Shown here one piece after another: positions 18,509 to 27,682 of a DNA stretch of 64,000 nucleotides. The position numbers and the translations under genes were made by a program. Position 1 is the first letter of the stretch. The number at the start of each line of letters is the position of its first letter. Where the stretch lies: contig CANNFY010000002.1 in the NCBI GenBank assembly GCA_947504045.1, positions 372,001 through 436,000 of the forward strand, read 5' to 3'. Below the pieces are notes generated by a model. The model ran no database searches, was not told where the DNA came from, and saw only the letters and a list, made by a program, of their open reading frames with translations. Source of the stretch: an uncultured Maribacter sp. (GTDB taxonomy: Bacteria; Bacteroidota; Bacteroidia; Flavobacteriales; Flavobacteriaceae).

Positions 18509-20920
18509 TTACTTTGGATTAAATATAAGCAATGATTTTGAAGTCTCTTTAATCTCTTTCTTGTTCAATAACATTTTTCGGTATTCGCCATTTACAAACA
18601 TCTTTGCTTGGTCTTGATAATGAGGACTAAAGGGGTTTCCTGACTGTCCTGTTGGTATAATACTTATGCTATTCTCTACATCGGAGAAATCTACAATTCG
18701 TCTGGTTGAGGGTCCAGAAGTTACCTCATACATTCCGGTATCATTATATAAAAAACCTAAGTTATTTATTACTTCTCTGGTTCCACTAACAGAAAAAGGT
18801 CCTACATTAAAAAAAGAACGCAGAGCTTTTACTTTACCTATTGGGTGGTGGTGTTCTAAAGTATGTACTTTTTTCCAAGTCCAATCGGCATAGTCTTTTC
18901 CAAAATCATCTTCTAAAGATTGCCACGCTTTTGCAAAAGAAATATGCACAATATCTTTTTTAGTTTCCTTTACATCTGTTGTATTTAAATTGTCCCACCA
19001 AACAGATTCTGTTTTGTTCGCCATAGGAGCAATTACTCTTTTTAATAAATGCGTTTCTAAAAATTGTTGAAATAATTCTTCTTCTAATTCATCAGAAAAA
19101 GTTTGCTGTAAAAAATAATAAACCCATCTATGGTATACTGTTGCTAAATAGCTATTTAACTCGTAATCTCCCTTCCAATTTTTTATATTATCTAAAACCT
19201 CTATTTGTTTATCATTCAGTAATTTAACATCAATTACTTTACTCAACCCTGTAACTACATCAGGATTAACTTCTGAAGTAACATCTAACATCATATTACT
19301 TACTGTTTTTTTATCCCAATCGTTTTTTGGCTCTAATAAACGTGTTATCCTTTTTGCTCTATTTTCTGGTAAATAATAACCCGGATATAATTTACCATTT
19401 ACAGAATCTGGTTGATTATTTGCAGAATAAACATAGTTCCAAGGTGGATTAATTGCCTTTGGATTTTGGCTAAAATCTAAATAATTTAATCGTTCATTTT
19501 TTCCGTTTGTACCATTTAAAATTCTTTTAGAATGTACTCCTTTAGGCAAGGTATGTAATTTAGCAGAAGCAAACCATGCTATATTTCCTTCTGCATCTCC
19601 ATACATAACATTTAAACCTGGAGCATGAATATCTGGCAGCGCTTTTTTAAACTCTTGTAGTGTGTTTGCTTTAGATATATTATAAAAAGCTTTTAATACC
19701 TTATTCTCGTACAAAGTATATGTCCAAGACATACTTATAGGCCTCTCCCCTGTTATTTGTTTAGCAACACCTGTTAATACAGGCCCATGTTTTGTTTTCT
19801 TATATGTAAAACTAACATCTTTTTCTCCTTTTACTTTTATGTTTTTTGTAACAAAAGAATATGGCTCCCAACCATTTGGTGTTTTATACGTAGTACTGTC
19901 TGACGGATTTGTTTTTTCATAGTAAAAATCAACATCATCATTTTCAAACATTGTTAAACCATATGCTACATTTCTATTATGTCCTAAAAGAGGAAAAGGT
20001 ATTCCTCCTAAATGGTAACCGTATTTTTCATACGTAGGAGTACTTAAATGCGCTTCATACCATACAGATGGTTGTGAAAAGCCTATATGAGGGTCGTTTG
20101 CAAATAATACCGCTCCTGTCTTTGATTTTTCTGGAGAAAGCACCCAACTATTACTCCCTTCAAACAAGGGTAAATTTAACTTGCTTAAAGCGTTAGCAAC
20201 TGTAGTACTTACAGAATTTTTTAAAGCAGTATACACCCCCAAAGAATCTGGTTTTATAGAGTCATAATTTTTTAACCAAACCGTACTAGAATCTACATCT
20301 ATTTCTAAATCTACTAAATACGACTCTCCTAGCTTGTCTTTTATATTTGTTATTAAAGGGTCTGTTTTATGCGCCATAGCAAAACTAAATGCCATATAGC
20401 CCATTGTATTATACATATCTTCTAATGTAAAGTCTTCCTTTTTAATTCCTGTTAAATAAAATTCTATTGGTGTAGGACCTTCTTTTATAAATTTATTTAT
20501 TCCTTCTAAATACGCATTTGAAAGTTGTATAGCTTGGCTATTTACATCTAAATTTTTAACAGTTTTTTTTGTGGCTTCTTCAATATCTAATGAAATAAAA
20601 AACTTATCTGTAGCAATTAAATCTTTACCAAAAACTTCTGACAATCTACCAGGAGCAATTCTACGCATTAGTTCCATTTGCCAAAGTCTATCTTGCGCAT
20701 GAACATACCCTAATGCTCTATAAGCATCTTCTTCAGTTTCTCCATAAATATGTGATATACCATAAGTATCATAATAAACTGACACTTTAGTATGTAAAGA
20801 ATTAAAAGGTATTTCGCCTTTATAGGTTGGCTTTAAATGCTGAATTGCTATAAAAAAAGCCATAATTAAAACACCCAAAATTAATAGTAGAGAAACGGCT
20901 ATTTTTTTTAATCTTACCAT
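18509..20920 (-). CDS. Penicillin acylase family protein (Ntn hydrolase)
   Basis: About 803 aa from the chosen start. An N-terminal anchor (MVRLKKIAVSLLLILGVLIM) precedes the alpha chain. The autocatalytic site is the Gly-Ser in FEGSNSWVLSP (Ser 256 in this numbering), which becomes the N-terminal nucleophile of the beta chain. N-terminal motifs YDTYGISHIYGETEEDAYRALGYVHAQDR and later HNRNVAYGLT are family hallmarks. The ORF track starts at 20971, but those extra codons are encoded by the terminator hairpin of dsbD, so the Met at 20920 is the real start. The natural substrate is unknown; members also hydrolyse acyl-homoserine lactones. Confidence 0.88.
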   Translation of the reverse strand: MVRLKKIAVSLLLILGVLIMAFFIAIQHLKPTYKGEIPFNSLHTKVSVYYDTYGISHIYGETEEDAYRALGYVHAQDRLWQMELMRRIAPGRLSEVFGKDLIATDKFFISLDIEEATKKTVKNLDVNSQAIQLSNAYLEGINKFIKEGPTPIEFYLTGIKKEDFTLEDMYNTMGYMAFSFAMAHKTDPLITNIKDKLGESYLVDLEIDVDSSTVWLKNYDSIKPDSLGVYTALKNSVSTTVANALSKLNLPLFEGSNSWVLSPEKSKTGAVLFANDPHIGFSQPSVWYEAHLSTPTYEKYGYHLGGIPFPLLGHNRNVAYGLTMFENDDVDFYYEKTNPSDSTTYKTPNGWEPYSFVTKNIKVKGEKDVSFTYKKTKHGPVLTGVAKQITGERPISMSWTYTLYENKVLKAFYNISKANTLQEFKKALPDIHAPGLNVMYGDAEGNIAWFASAKLHTLPKGVHSKRILNGTNGKNERLNYLDFSQNPKAINPPWNYVYSANNQPDSVNGKLYPGYYLPENRAKRITRLLEPKNDWDKKTVSNMMLDVTSEVNPDVVTGLSKVIDVKLLNDKQIEVLDNIKNWKGDYELNSYLATVYHRWVYYFLQQTFSDELEEELFQQFLETHLLKRVIAPMANKTESVWWDNLNTTDVKETKKDIVHISFAKAWQSLEDDFGKDYADWTWKKVHTLEHHHPIGKVKALRSFFNVGPFSVSGTREVINNLGFLYNDTGMYEVTSGPSTRRIVDFSDVENSISIIPTGQSGNPFSPHYQDQAKMFVNGEYRKMLLNKKEIKETSKSLLIFNPK

Positions 20921-20960
20921 ATTAATTTTACAAATGAACTCTAAGATAAAATTATTAAAC

Positions 20961-20986
20961 AAAAAAAGCATCTTTTAAGATGCTTT
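20961..20986 (-). terminator. Rho-independent terminator of the tilS-dsbD transcript
   Basis: A perfect 10-bp stem, AAAGCATCTT with AAGATGCTTT, and a 2-base loop, followed on the minus strand by TTTTTTTG. It lies only 40 bp before the penicillin-acylase start at 20920 and so rules out the longer ORF start at 20971. Confidence 0.8.
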
Positions 20987-21040
20987 AATCTGTTATATAA
21001 ATGGGGAACTATATTTGTATTTAAGAATAAAAGACGTTGT

Positions 21041-21151
21041 TTAGCCTAAAAAACAAAAAAAGCTTGCTATATATTTTATAAAATATACGCTGTAAAAAAC
21101 TAAACCAAACAGTAATAGCAACAATACTAAAGCTTTTTTTAATTTTACCAT
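21041..21151 (-). CDS. Putative 36-aa single-pass membrane peptide
   Basis: Start ATG 21151, stop TAA 21041. It is too short for the ORF track. The product begins MVKLKKALVLLLLLFGLVF, a lysine-flanked membrane helix, and ends in an aromatic tail (YIASFFCFLG). The opening closely resembles that of the neighbouring penicillin acylase (MVRLKKIAVSLLLILGV), so it may be a remnant of a duplicated N-terminus. It lies between dsbD and the terminator at 20961, so it would be on the dsbD mRNA. Translation is unproven. Confidence 0.35.
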   Translation of the reverse strand: MVKLKKALVLLLLLFGLVFYSVYFIKYIASFFCFLG

Positions 21152-21184
21152 TACTATGCTTTTTACTATAACGTAGTATTATTC

Positions 21185-23146
21185 CTACTTATTGTAATTT
21201 TCTAAACCTTTTTTTAACCACAACTCATAAGTTTTGCTATCTGTACTTTGTATTGCAGTATTAAGAATGTGTAAATCTGGCGAAAGTAACACATAATAAG
21301 GCTGAGAGGCAATATTAAAATTTACATCCTGAAAAGTTCCCCATTTTTCTCCAATGGTTTCTATACTTTTTATTCGGCCAGAGTTATATTTAAATTTAAA
21401 TTGATTTTCTGCGGCTAATTCTTTTCTATCATCCACATATAAAGAAATAAGAACATAATCTTCTTTCAGAAAATTAAACACTCCAGGCTCACTCCATACG
21501 TTTTCCTCCATTTTTCTACAATTAACACAAGCCCACCCTGTAAAGTCCAGTAAAATAGGTTTATTTACTTTTTTAGCATGCAATAAACCTTCTTCAAAAT
21601 CTTTAAAACAATCGATTCCTAACGGACAATCACTTTCTTGCTCAAAAACACTATAAAATTCTGGTGGCGGAAAACCGCTTAATAATTTTAAATTAGTAAT
21701 CTTAAGTGTACCTAATACCAAATAAACTAAAAACGCAGCGCTTAGTACTCCTATTATCTTTCTTCCTTTTGACAATTTTTGTTTTAAACCATCATGCGGA
21801 AACCTAAATAAACCAAACAAATACAATGTTAATAACAAAGAAAGTATAATCCATATTCCTAAAAATATTTCGCGCTTTAAAATACCCCAATTACCCACTA
21901 AATCTGCATTAGATAAAAACTTAAGTGCTAAACCTAATTCTAAAAAGCCTAAAACAACTTTTACAGTAGTCATCCAACCGCCAGATTTAGGCAAAGAATT
22001 TAACCAAGCCGGAAACATTGCAAACAACATAAACGGCAAAGCAAGTGCTACACCAAAGCCAGTCATTCCTGCTGTTAAATTAGTTGCCATGTCGCCATCT
22101 GCTAGAGCCGTACTTCCTAACAAACCTCCTAAAATTGGTCCTGTACAAGAGAAAGACACTATAGCAAGAGTTACTGCCATAAAAAAGATTCCTATAAAAC
22201 CTCCTGTTTTTGTAGAAGCACTATCCATTTTGTTTGCCCAAGAACTTGGTAATGTTAACTCGTAATAACCAAAAAACGAAAACGCAAAAAACACAAATAC
22301 AATAAAGAAAGCTAGATTTAACCAAACATTGGTTGCTATAGTATTAAGTATTTGAGAGTCTACAGAGTCAAATAAATGAAATGGCAAGCTTAATAGAAAG
22401 TAAATTACAATAATAAAAAAACCATACAATAAAGCACTTGCAACCCCTTTTGATTTGTTTTGAGAATGTTTAGTAAAAAAAGATACCGTCAACGGAATCA
22501 TTGGAAAAACACAAGGAGTTAATAATGCTATTAATCCACCTAAAAATCCTAAACCAAAAATCATCCACAAGCTAGAAGATTCTGCGTCAACAACACTATC
22601 TTTTAAAATTTCTTTATTTTTTAAATTTAGCTTTAAAGCTTCTGACATAGCTATGCTATGTTCATCTAAACTTTCTTCTGTGTTTATTATAGTCTCTCCA
22701 TTTAAAGAAAAAGTAAAAGCTTCTTCTTTATTCATACACACTTCTTTACAAATTTGATAAAAGAGCTCTACATTTATTTGAGAGATTGAAGGGTTTAAAA
22801 TTTTAATTTTTTGGGTAAATACTGCTTTATCTTTAAAAAAGGTTTCCTCAACTTCAAAAATTTCGCTGTATTCGGTATAGGTTTTATTTTCAGTAGTTTC
22901 TCCTACCAAAACATAATCTTTATTCACATCTACAAAAGTAAACTCCGATTTTAAAGAACCTCCATCTGCAGTGTGTTGAGAATATATATGCCAGTCTTTT
23001 GCTAATGTTCCTGTAAAAACAAGAGAATATTCCGTTTCGTTTAACTTATGTATTTCTTGTTTCCAAATTACCGGATTTTCGTCGTCTTGCGATACCCCTG
23101 TAAAAGCTGTAAAAATGACTGCTAATAGTACTAATAAATACTTCAT
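21185..23146 (-). CDS. dsbD: Thiol:disulfide interchange protein DsbD-like
   Basis: 653 aa. It carries electrons from cytoplasmic thioredoxin to the periplasm. Parts in order: signal peptide (MKYLLVLLAVIFTAFTGVSQ), N-terminal DsbD domain with a cysteine pair in YQICKEVCMNKEEA, eight-helix transmembrane domain from about 190 to 460 with cysteines in LTPCVFPMIPLT and SCTGPILGG, and a C-terminal thioredoxin-like domain with CxxC in GWACVNCRKME. All three redox pairs are present, so it should be functional. It overlaps tilS by 4 nt (ATGA), which implies coupled translation. Confidence 0.9.
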   Translation of the reverse strand: MKYLLVLLAVIFTAFTGVSQDDENPVIWKQEIHKLNETEYSLVFTGTLAKDWHIYSQHTADGGSLKSEFTFVDVNKDYVLVGETTENKTYTEYSEIFEVEETFFKDKAVFTQKIKILNPSISQINVELFYQICKEVCMNKEEAFTFSLNGETIINTEESLDEHSIAMSEALKLNLKNKEILKDSVVDAESSSLWMIFGLGFLGGLIALLTPCVFPMIPLTVSFFTKHSQNKSKGVASALLYGFFIIVIYFLLSLPFHLFDSVDSQILNTIATNVWLNLAFFIVFVFFAFSFFGYYELTLPSSWANKMDSASTKTGGFIGIFFMAVTLAIVSFSCTGPILGGLLGSTALADGDMATNLTAGMTGFGVALALPFMLFAMFPAWLNSLPKSGGWMTTVKVVLGFLELGLALKFLSNADLVGNWGILKREIFLGIWIILSLLLTLYLFGLFRFPHDGLKQKLSKGRKIIGVLSAAFLVYLVLGTLKITNLKLLSGFPPPEFYSVFEQESDCPLGIDCFKDFEEGLLHAKKVNKPILLDFTGWACVNCRKMEENVWSEPGVFNFLKEDYVLISLYVDDRKELAAENQFKFKYNSGRIKSIETIGEKWGTFQDVNFNIASQPYYVLLSPDLHILNTAIQSTDSKTYELWLKKGLENYNK

Positions 23147-24450
23147 TCTTTTACTTCAAATTTTAAAATATGTTTTGTCTCTTCAGTAACTTTAAAACGA
23201 TTATCTGGTCTTTTTCCTACCACCCAAACAATTTTGTCGCCACTACAAAGCAACCATTGATTTTCTTTTGATAAAATATTAAATTTCTCGTCTTTAAAAT
23301 ACTTGGCTAACTTTTTCTTGCCTTGCATACCAAAGGGATAAAAATAGTCGCCTTTTTTCCATTTTCTTAACGTAAGAGGATATTTTATCTTTTCTTTATC
23401 TATATACAACGTTTTTAATAACGGTTTTTCTAAGGTATGTACTTCTGAAATTTGTATGTGTAACGGATTTGTTATAGTAACATCATCCTCTAACACCATG
23501 TAAATCTCTTTCTCTTCTTCTTTTATTGGCGATAATAGTAAATAATCTCTATCCTTTAGTAATCTATAGGTTTTAGAACGAATTTCTTTGCCCGACATTG
23601 CTGTAAGTAAATTGGTTACATTTTCCCACTCTGTAAAACCATAAGGCTTAAAAAAGCTATATAAATAACCTTCTAATGGATCCAATTGTTTTAATTTATC
23701 TATTTCTATTTTAATAGTTTCTCCTTCTACAAAAAATAGTTGACTCTTAATTTGTTCCACAGCTTTTTTGGCTATGGCAGAAGTTTGCCCTAAGTAATGC
23801 TGACTCTTTAAAAAATTATCTAAAAAAGAAGGGTGTAATTGCTTTAACAACGGCACTATTTTATGCCTTATATTATTTCGCAAATACTTTGTTTCTGCAT
23901 TACTTTTATCTTCTCTCCACTCTAATTTATTTTCTTGCGCAAAATTTAAAATTTGTTTTCTCGAAAATTGCAGCAAAGGCCTTTTTAAAGTATTTGTATT
24001 ATAAGGCATTCCCTTTAACCCTTCAATACCACTACCTCTAGAAAGGTTAATTAGAAAAGTTTCTAAATCATCATCGGCATGGTGTGCTGTAACCAAATAC
24101 CGAATAGTATTTTCTGATTGTATTTTGGCAAACCAAGCATACCTAAGTTCACGTGCAGATATTTGAATAGATACTTTATTTAACTTAGAATAAGCATCTG
24201 TTTTAAAATTAGTTACATGTACTTTTTTTGATAGATATTTTCCTAGCTTATTTACAAATATAGCATCTGCATCACTTTCTTCTCCTCGTAATTCAAAATT
24301 ACAATGCGCTAAATCAAAATCTAGATTAGCCTTGGCACATAAATGCGCCAAAACAACACTATCTACTCCTCCACTACAAGCTAAAAGAAATTTAGATGTT
24401 TTTAAATCTGGAAACGATTTTTCTATATGAGTATTAAAAAGTTCTTGCAC
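23143..24450 (-). CDS. tilS: tRNA(Ile)-lysidine synthase
   Basis: Essential enzyme that modifies C34 of the CAU-anticodon tRNA-Ile with lysine, using ATP. 435 aa. The PP-loop motif ACSGGVDSVVLAHL is at about residue 25, and the N-type ATPase core continues to TAHHADDDLETFLINLSRGSGIEGL. The C-terminal TilS domain (TLRKWKKGDYFYPFGMQGKKKLAKYFKDEK) is intact and specific for the family. It shares a 4-nt stop/start overlap with dsbD downstream. Confidence 0.93.
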   Translation of the reverse strand: MQELFNTHIEKSFPDLKTSKFLLACSGGVDSVVLAHLCAKANLDFDLAHCNFELRGEESDADAIFVNKLGKYLSKKVHVTNFKTDAYSKLNKVSIQISARELRYAWFAKIQSENTIRYLVTAHHADDDLETFLINLSRGSGIEGLKGMPYNTNTLKRPLLQFSRKQILNFAQENKLEWREDKSNAETKYLRNNIRHKIVPLLKQLHPSFLDNFLKSQHYLGQTSAIAKKAVEQIKSQLFFVEGETIKIEIDKLKQLDPLEGYLYSFFKPYGFTEWENVTNLLTAMSGKEIRSKTYRLLKDRDYLLLSPIKEEEKEIYMVLEDDVTITNPLHIQISEVHTLEKPLLKTLYIDKEKIKYPLTLRKWKKGDYFYPFGMQGKKKLAKYFKDEKFNILSKENQWLLCSGDKIVWVVGKRPDNRFKVTEETKHILKFEVKE

Positions 24451-24488
24451 AATACAAAGGTAGTAAAGTCTTTTTGCCTAACAACAGT

Positions 24489-25787
24489 TTAAGTGTTTTC
24501 TAACACTTGCTTCATTGCCTTAGCCTTTATAAGACATTCTTCATATTCTTTTTCTGGGCTCGCCTTAGCAGTTATAGCACTACCTACCGCATAGGAAACA
24601 TACTCTTGTGTTGCATTATACAGAATACTTCTAATAACTACATTAAAATCAAAATTTTGTTCTGGTGTAATGTAGCCTACTGCCCCACTATAAACCCCTC
24701 TTTTAAAAGATTCTAACTCTTCTATTATTTCCATAGCAGATAACTTTGGAGCTCCTGTCATACTGCCCATTGGAAAAGTTTCTTTTAATACCTCTACAAT
24801 ATTTTTTTTATCAGGAATTGTAGCTGTAATAGTAGATACCATTTGATGCACTTGTTGATAGGAATACACCTTGCAAAGCTCTTTAACCTTTACAGTGCCT
24901 TTAATTGCACTTTTAGATAAATCGTTTCTAACTAAATCAACAATCATAATATTTTCTGCTCTCTCTTTTTTATCTAAAGACAGATTGCGCTTTAAACTAT
25001 CGTCCTCCTCCTTGTTTGTAGAGCGTTTTGCAGTACCTTTTATTGGTTGAGAAATAAGAACATTACCTTCTTTTTTTAAATAGCGCTCAGGAGATGCAGA
25101 TAAAATATATTTATCTTGTATTTTTAAATACGTTGCAAATGGCGCTTTAGAAATTTTATTTAATTTTTTAAAAACACTCAAAGGTTCTATGGTGGTTTTT
25201 TCCGCATAAAACTCTTGACAAAAATTAGCTTCATATATATCCCCTCTTTGTATATATTGAAGCATTTTAGTTACTTTTTTAAAATACTCATCTTTAAAAA
25301 TTCGTAACTTAATTTTTATTTTCTTGGGGTTCTCTTTTATCGCATTAATTACTTCTAATGAAGTTATAGATTTATAGTCTTCCTCTATTTCATCATCCAC
25401 CATATTCAGGTAAATAAACTCTGCTGTATTACCTGTTATTTTAATAATTTTTTTAGGCTGATAAAAATAAAGTTCAGGAAAATGCAATCCGTCCGAATTT
25501 TTTGAAGACAAACGTTCTACATCATTCTTTAAATCGTATGACAAATAACCAAACAACCAATCATTTGTTGTTCTTTGGTATTCCTCAAAGTCTTTAAATG
25601 CATTTTCAGCATCTGTTACAAATGCAGTTAAACCATCTACTGCTAGTAAAGCATCAAAAGAATTGTATTTAGAATTATGGTTATTATCATCTAACCAAGT
25701 AACCTCATTAAACTGCTGCGCCCATTGCAAAGCTGCTTTTTTAAAATGGACTATGTCAGGAATAGCATATGCTATAGTTTTCCTCAA
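24489..25787 (-). CDS. pabB: Aminodeoxychorismate synthase component I
   Basis: Chorismate-utilising enzyme that makes 4-amino-4-deoxychorismate for folate. 432 aa. The key discriminating motif is QPIKGTAKR: PabB has the lysine (PIKGT) whereas anthranilate synthase TrpE has PIAGT. The remaining motifs, ASPERYL, ENIMIVDLVRNDLSK and MGSMTGAPKLSAMEIIEELE with GVYSGAVGYI, are standard for the family. It lies 38 bp before tilS and 3 bp after the FMN reductase gene, all on the minus strand. No glutaminase (PabA) or lyase (PabC) is in the window. Confidence 0.88.
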   Translation of the reverse strand: MRKTIAYAIPDIVHFKKAALQWAQQFNEVTWLDDNNHNSKYNSFDALLAVDGLTAFVTDAENAFKDFEEYQRTTNDWLFGYLSYDLKNDVERLSSKNSDGLHFPELYFYQPKKIIKITGNTAEFIYLNMVDDEIEEDYKSITSLEVINAIKENPKKIKIKLRIFKDEYFKKVTKMLQYIQRGDIYEANFCQEFYAEKTTIEPLSVFKKLNKISKAPFATYLKIQDKYILSASPERYLKKEGNVLISQPIKGTAKRSTNKEEDDSLKRNLSLDKKERAENIMIVDLVRNDLSKSAIKGTVKVKELCKVYSYQQVHQMVSTITATIPDKKNIVEVLKETFPMGSMTGAPKLSAMEIIEELESFKRGVYSGAVGYITPEQNFDFNVVIRSILYNATQEYVSYAVGSAITAKASPEKEYEECLIKAKAMKQVLENT

Positions 25788-25790
25788 ATT

Positions 25791-26327
25791 CTAAACTATT
25801 TTACTTAAAAAAAGATTTAAAGCATCTTGGTGTTCTTTTGCTAAGTTAGCATCAGAAATACCTTTTTCAGCATCAAAATTAGAATTAAACTCTGGCAAAG
25901 AAAAAGTTGCAATTACCTCTGCTCCCATTCTTGGCAAAATACCTTCTATTTTTTGTAGCGCTCCTATTCCTCCTCTTTTTCCTGGAGAAGTAGACATTAA
26001 CAAAACCTTTTTTCCTGCAAAAAAACTACGCTCAAGCCTAGAAAGCCAATCTAAAACATTTTTAAAATATGCAGAAGGCGCACCATTATGCTCATTTACA
26101 GCAATTATTACTCCGTCAGATTTTTGAATATCCTTCATAAATTCTGATAAAGAATTAGAAAAACCATTCTCCCTTTCATAATCCTCGCTATACATGGGAA
26201 AAGGATAATTTGCCAAATTAAGTAGCTGAATCGAATGCTCTTTTGCTAAAGCAGCAGTATATTTTACAAGTTTAAAATTAATTGAAGTTGAAGAATTACT
26301 ACCTGCAAAAGCTAATATTGCTGCCAT
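25791..26327 (-). CDS. NADPH-dependent FMN reductase family protein
   Basis: 178 aa flavodoxin-like fold. The FMN phosphate loop is AFAGSNSSTSINFKL at the N-terminus. The second motif is NEHNGAPSAYFKNVLDWLSR, a conserved flavin-contact region, followed by KKVLLMSTSPGKRGG. Family members reduce quinones, azo compounds or chromate, so the substrate is open. It is the first gene of the minus-strand set FMN reductase-pabB-tilS-dsbD and is divergent from the acyltransferase gene. Confidence 0.82.
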   Translation of the reverse strand: MAAILAFAGSNSSTSINFKLVKYTAALAKEHSIQLLNLANYPFPMYSEDYERENGFSNSLSEFMKDIQKSDGVIIAVNEHNGAPSAYFKNVLDWLSRLERSFFAGKKVLLMSTSPGKRGGIGALQKIEGILPRMGAEVIATFSLPEFNSNFDAEKGISDANLAKEHQDALNLFLSKIV

Positions 26328-26395
26328 ATTTTTGATTTAAAAAGGTTTATTTAACGAAAATAAAATAAATACGCTTTAATTGCGACTTTTTTATA

Positions 26396-26403
26396 TAATT
26401 TTG
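26396..26403 (+). promoter_or_regulatory. Flavobacterial -7 box (TAATTTTG) before the 26459 gene
   Basis: TAATTTTG matches the Bacteroidota TAnnTTTG promoter element and lies 56 bp upstream of the start codon of the acyltransferase gene. The -33 TTG element is not well placed, so this is moderate evidence. Confidence 0.45.
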
Positions 26404-26458
26404 CAGCAATAAAAAACCTAAACATTTGTTATTCAAATAAATAACTTAAATAAAGGTT

Positions 26459-27643
26459 ATGAACAAAAGCAAAAAACGCCTTTATTTTATTGATGCAATG
26501 AGAGCCTGGGCTATTCTTATGATGCTACAAGGGCATTTTATTGATGGCTTACTAGACCCTGTATTTAGAGACGATTCTAATATTTTTTATGCTGTTTGGA
26601 AGTATTTTAGAGGTATAACGGCCCCTGTTTTCTTTACCGTTTCTGGTTTTATATTTACTTTTCTTTTAATTAAAAACCCAATAAAAGGATATAATAATCC
26701 AAGAGTTAAAAAAGGAATTATTAGAGGTTTACAATTAATTGGCTTTGGGTATTTATTACGATTAAATTTATTAGGGTTATTGTTTGGCGAAATTTATGAA
26801 GCATTTTATTTAATTGATGTTTTACATTGCATAGGACTGTCTTTGCTTGGTATTATTACCATTTACTTACTTAGCTGCAAACAAAAATCTTACGTATTTC
26901 CTATTATTTTAGGTGGCATTGCTACAGGTCTTTTTATTTTAGAACCACTTTACGCAGATGCTAGCTTTGGCTTTTTACCAAAAGCATTAGCTAATTATTT
27001 TACAAAAAATAACGGTTCTGTATTTACCATAATACCATGGTTTGGATATACTGCTTTTGGCGGTTTAATAGCTGTTTTATTTAACGCTTATAGAGAAAAA
27101 AATAAATTTTACTCCATAACCATACCAGCTAGCCTTGTTCTTGGTCTTGCATTAATATTCTTTTCGTCAGATGTTTTTATGTGGCTTTCTAACGTTACAG
27201 GCATATATTTATTTGAAGCAATACAAAACAACAATTATCTTTTTATCCGTTTTGGAGACGTTCTTGTTCTTTTTGCAATTTTTATGACATTAAGAAAACT
27301 TCTAACAAATAAAACAATTATTACACTAGGGCAAAGCACACTATCTATATATATTATTCATTTTATAATTTTATACGGTAGTTTTACAGGCGTAGGACTT
27401 TATCGTTTTTTAAGCCACTCCTTACCTCCTTTCATAGCTATTCTTGGAGCCATTCTTTTTATATTAGCTTGTACATCACTTGCATTACAATATGAAAAAC
27501 AAAAAAATATTTACAAAGAAAAAGTGAACACCATATTCATAAGCAGTTTAAAAAAAATGGAACCGAATATTCTTTTTACAATAAAACAATTACGTTCTTT
27601 TACTTTTAAACTTCTACGTAAATTAGGTTTGGTTAAAAATTAA
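26459..27643 (+). CDS. Multi-pass membrane acyltransferase (DUF1624/heparan-glucosaminide N-acetyltransferase-like)
   Basis: 394 aa with about ten membrane helices. The N-terminal segment RLYFIDAMRAWAILMMLQGHFIDG has the D-x-x-R-(x)8-Q-G-H pattern of DUF1624/HGSNAT-like and acyltransferase-3 proteins, in which the histidine is catalytic. FTVSGFIFTFLLI and LSIYIIHFIILYGS fit the family. The C-terminus is basic and cytoplasmic. The acceptor is probably a cell-surface polysaccharide or lipid, but the substrate cannot be told. It is monocistronic, with a -7 box upstream. Confidence 0.7.
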   Translation: MNKSKKRLYFIDAMRAWAILMMLQGHFIDGLLDPVFRDDSNIFYAVWKYFRGITAPVFFTVSGFIFTFLLIKNPIKGYNNPRVKKGIIRGLQLIGFGYLLRLNLLGLLFGEIYEAFYLIDVLHCIGLSLLGIITIYLLSCKQKSYVFPIILGGIATGLFILEPLYADASFGFLPKALANYFTKNNGSVFTIIPWFGYTAFGGLIAVLFNAYREKNKFYSITIPASLVLGLALIFFSSDVFMWLSNVTGIYLFEAIQNNNYLFIRFGDVLVLFAIFMTLRKLLTNKTIITLGQSTLSIYIIHFIILYGSFTGVGLYRFLSHSLPPFIAILGAILFILACTSLALQYEKQKNIYKEKVNTIFISSLKKMEPNILFTIKQLRSFTFKLLRKLGLVKN

Positions 27644-27682
27644 AACTTTAAATTATAAAAACTTGACACTGCTTTTACTGCA

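Noticed and set aside
24489-25787. Anthranilate synthase TrpE
   Set aside because: The PIKGT lysine is PabB-specific and no trp genes are adjacent.
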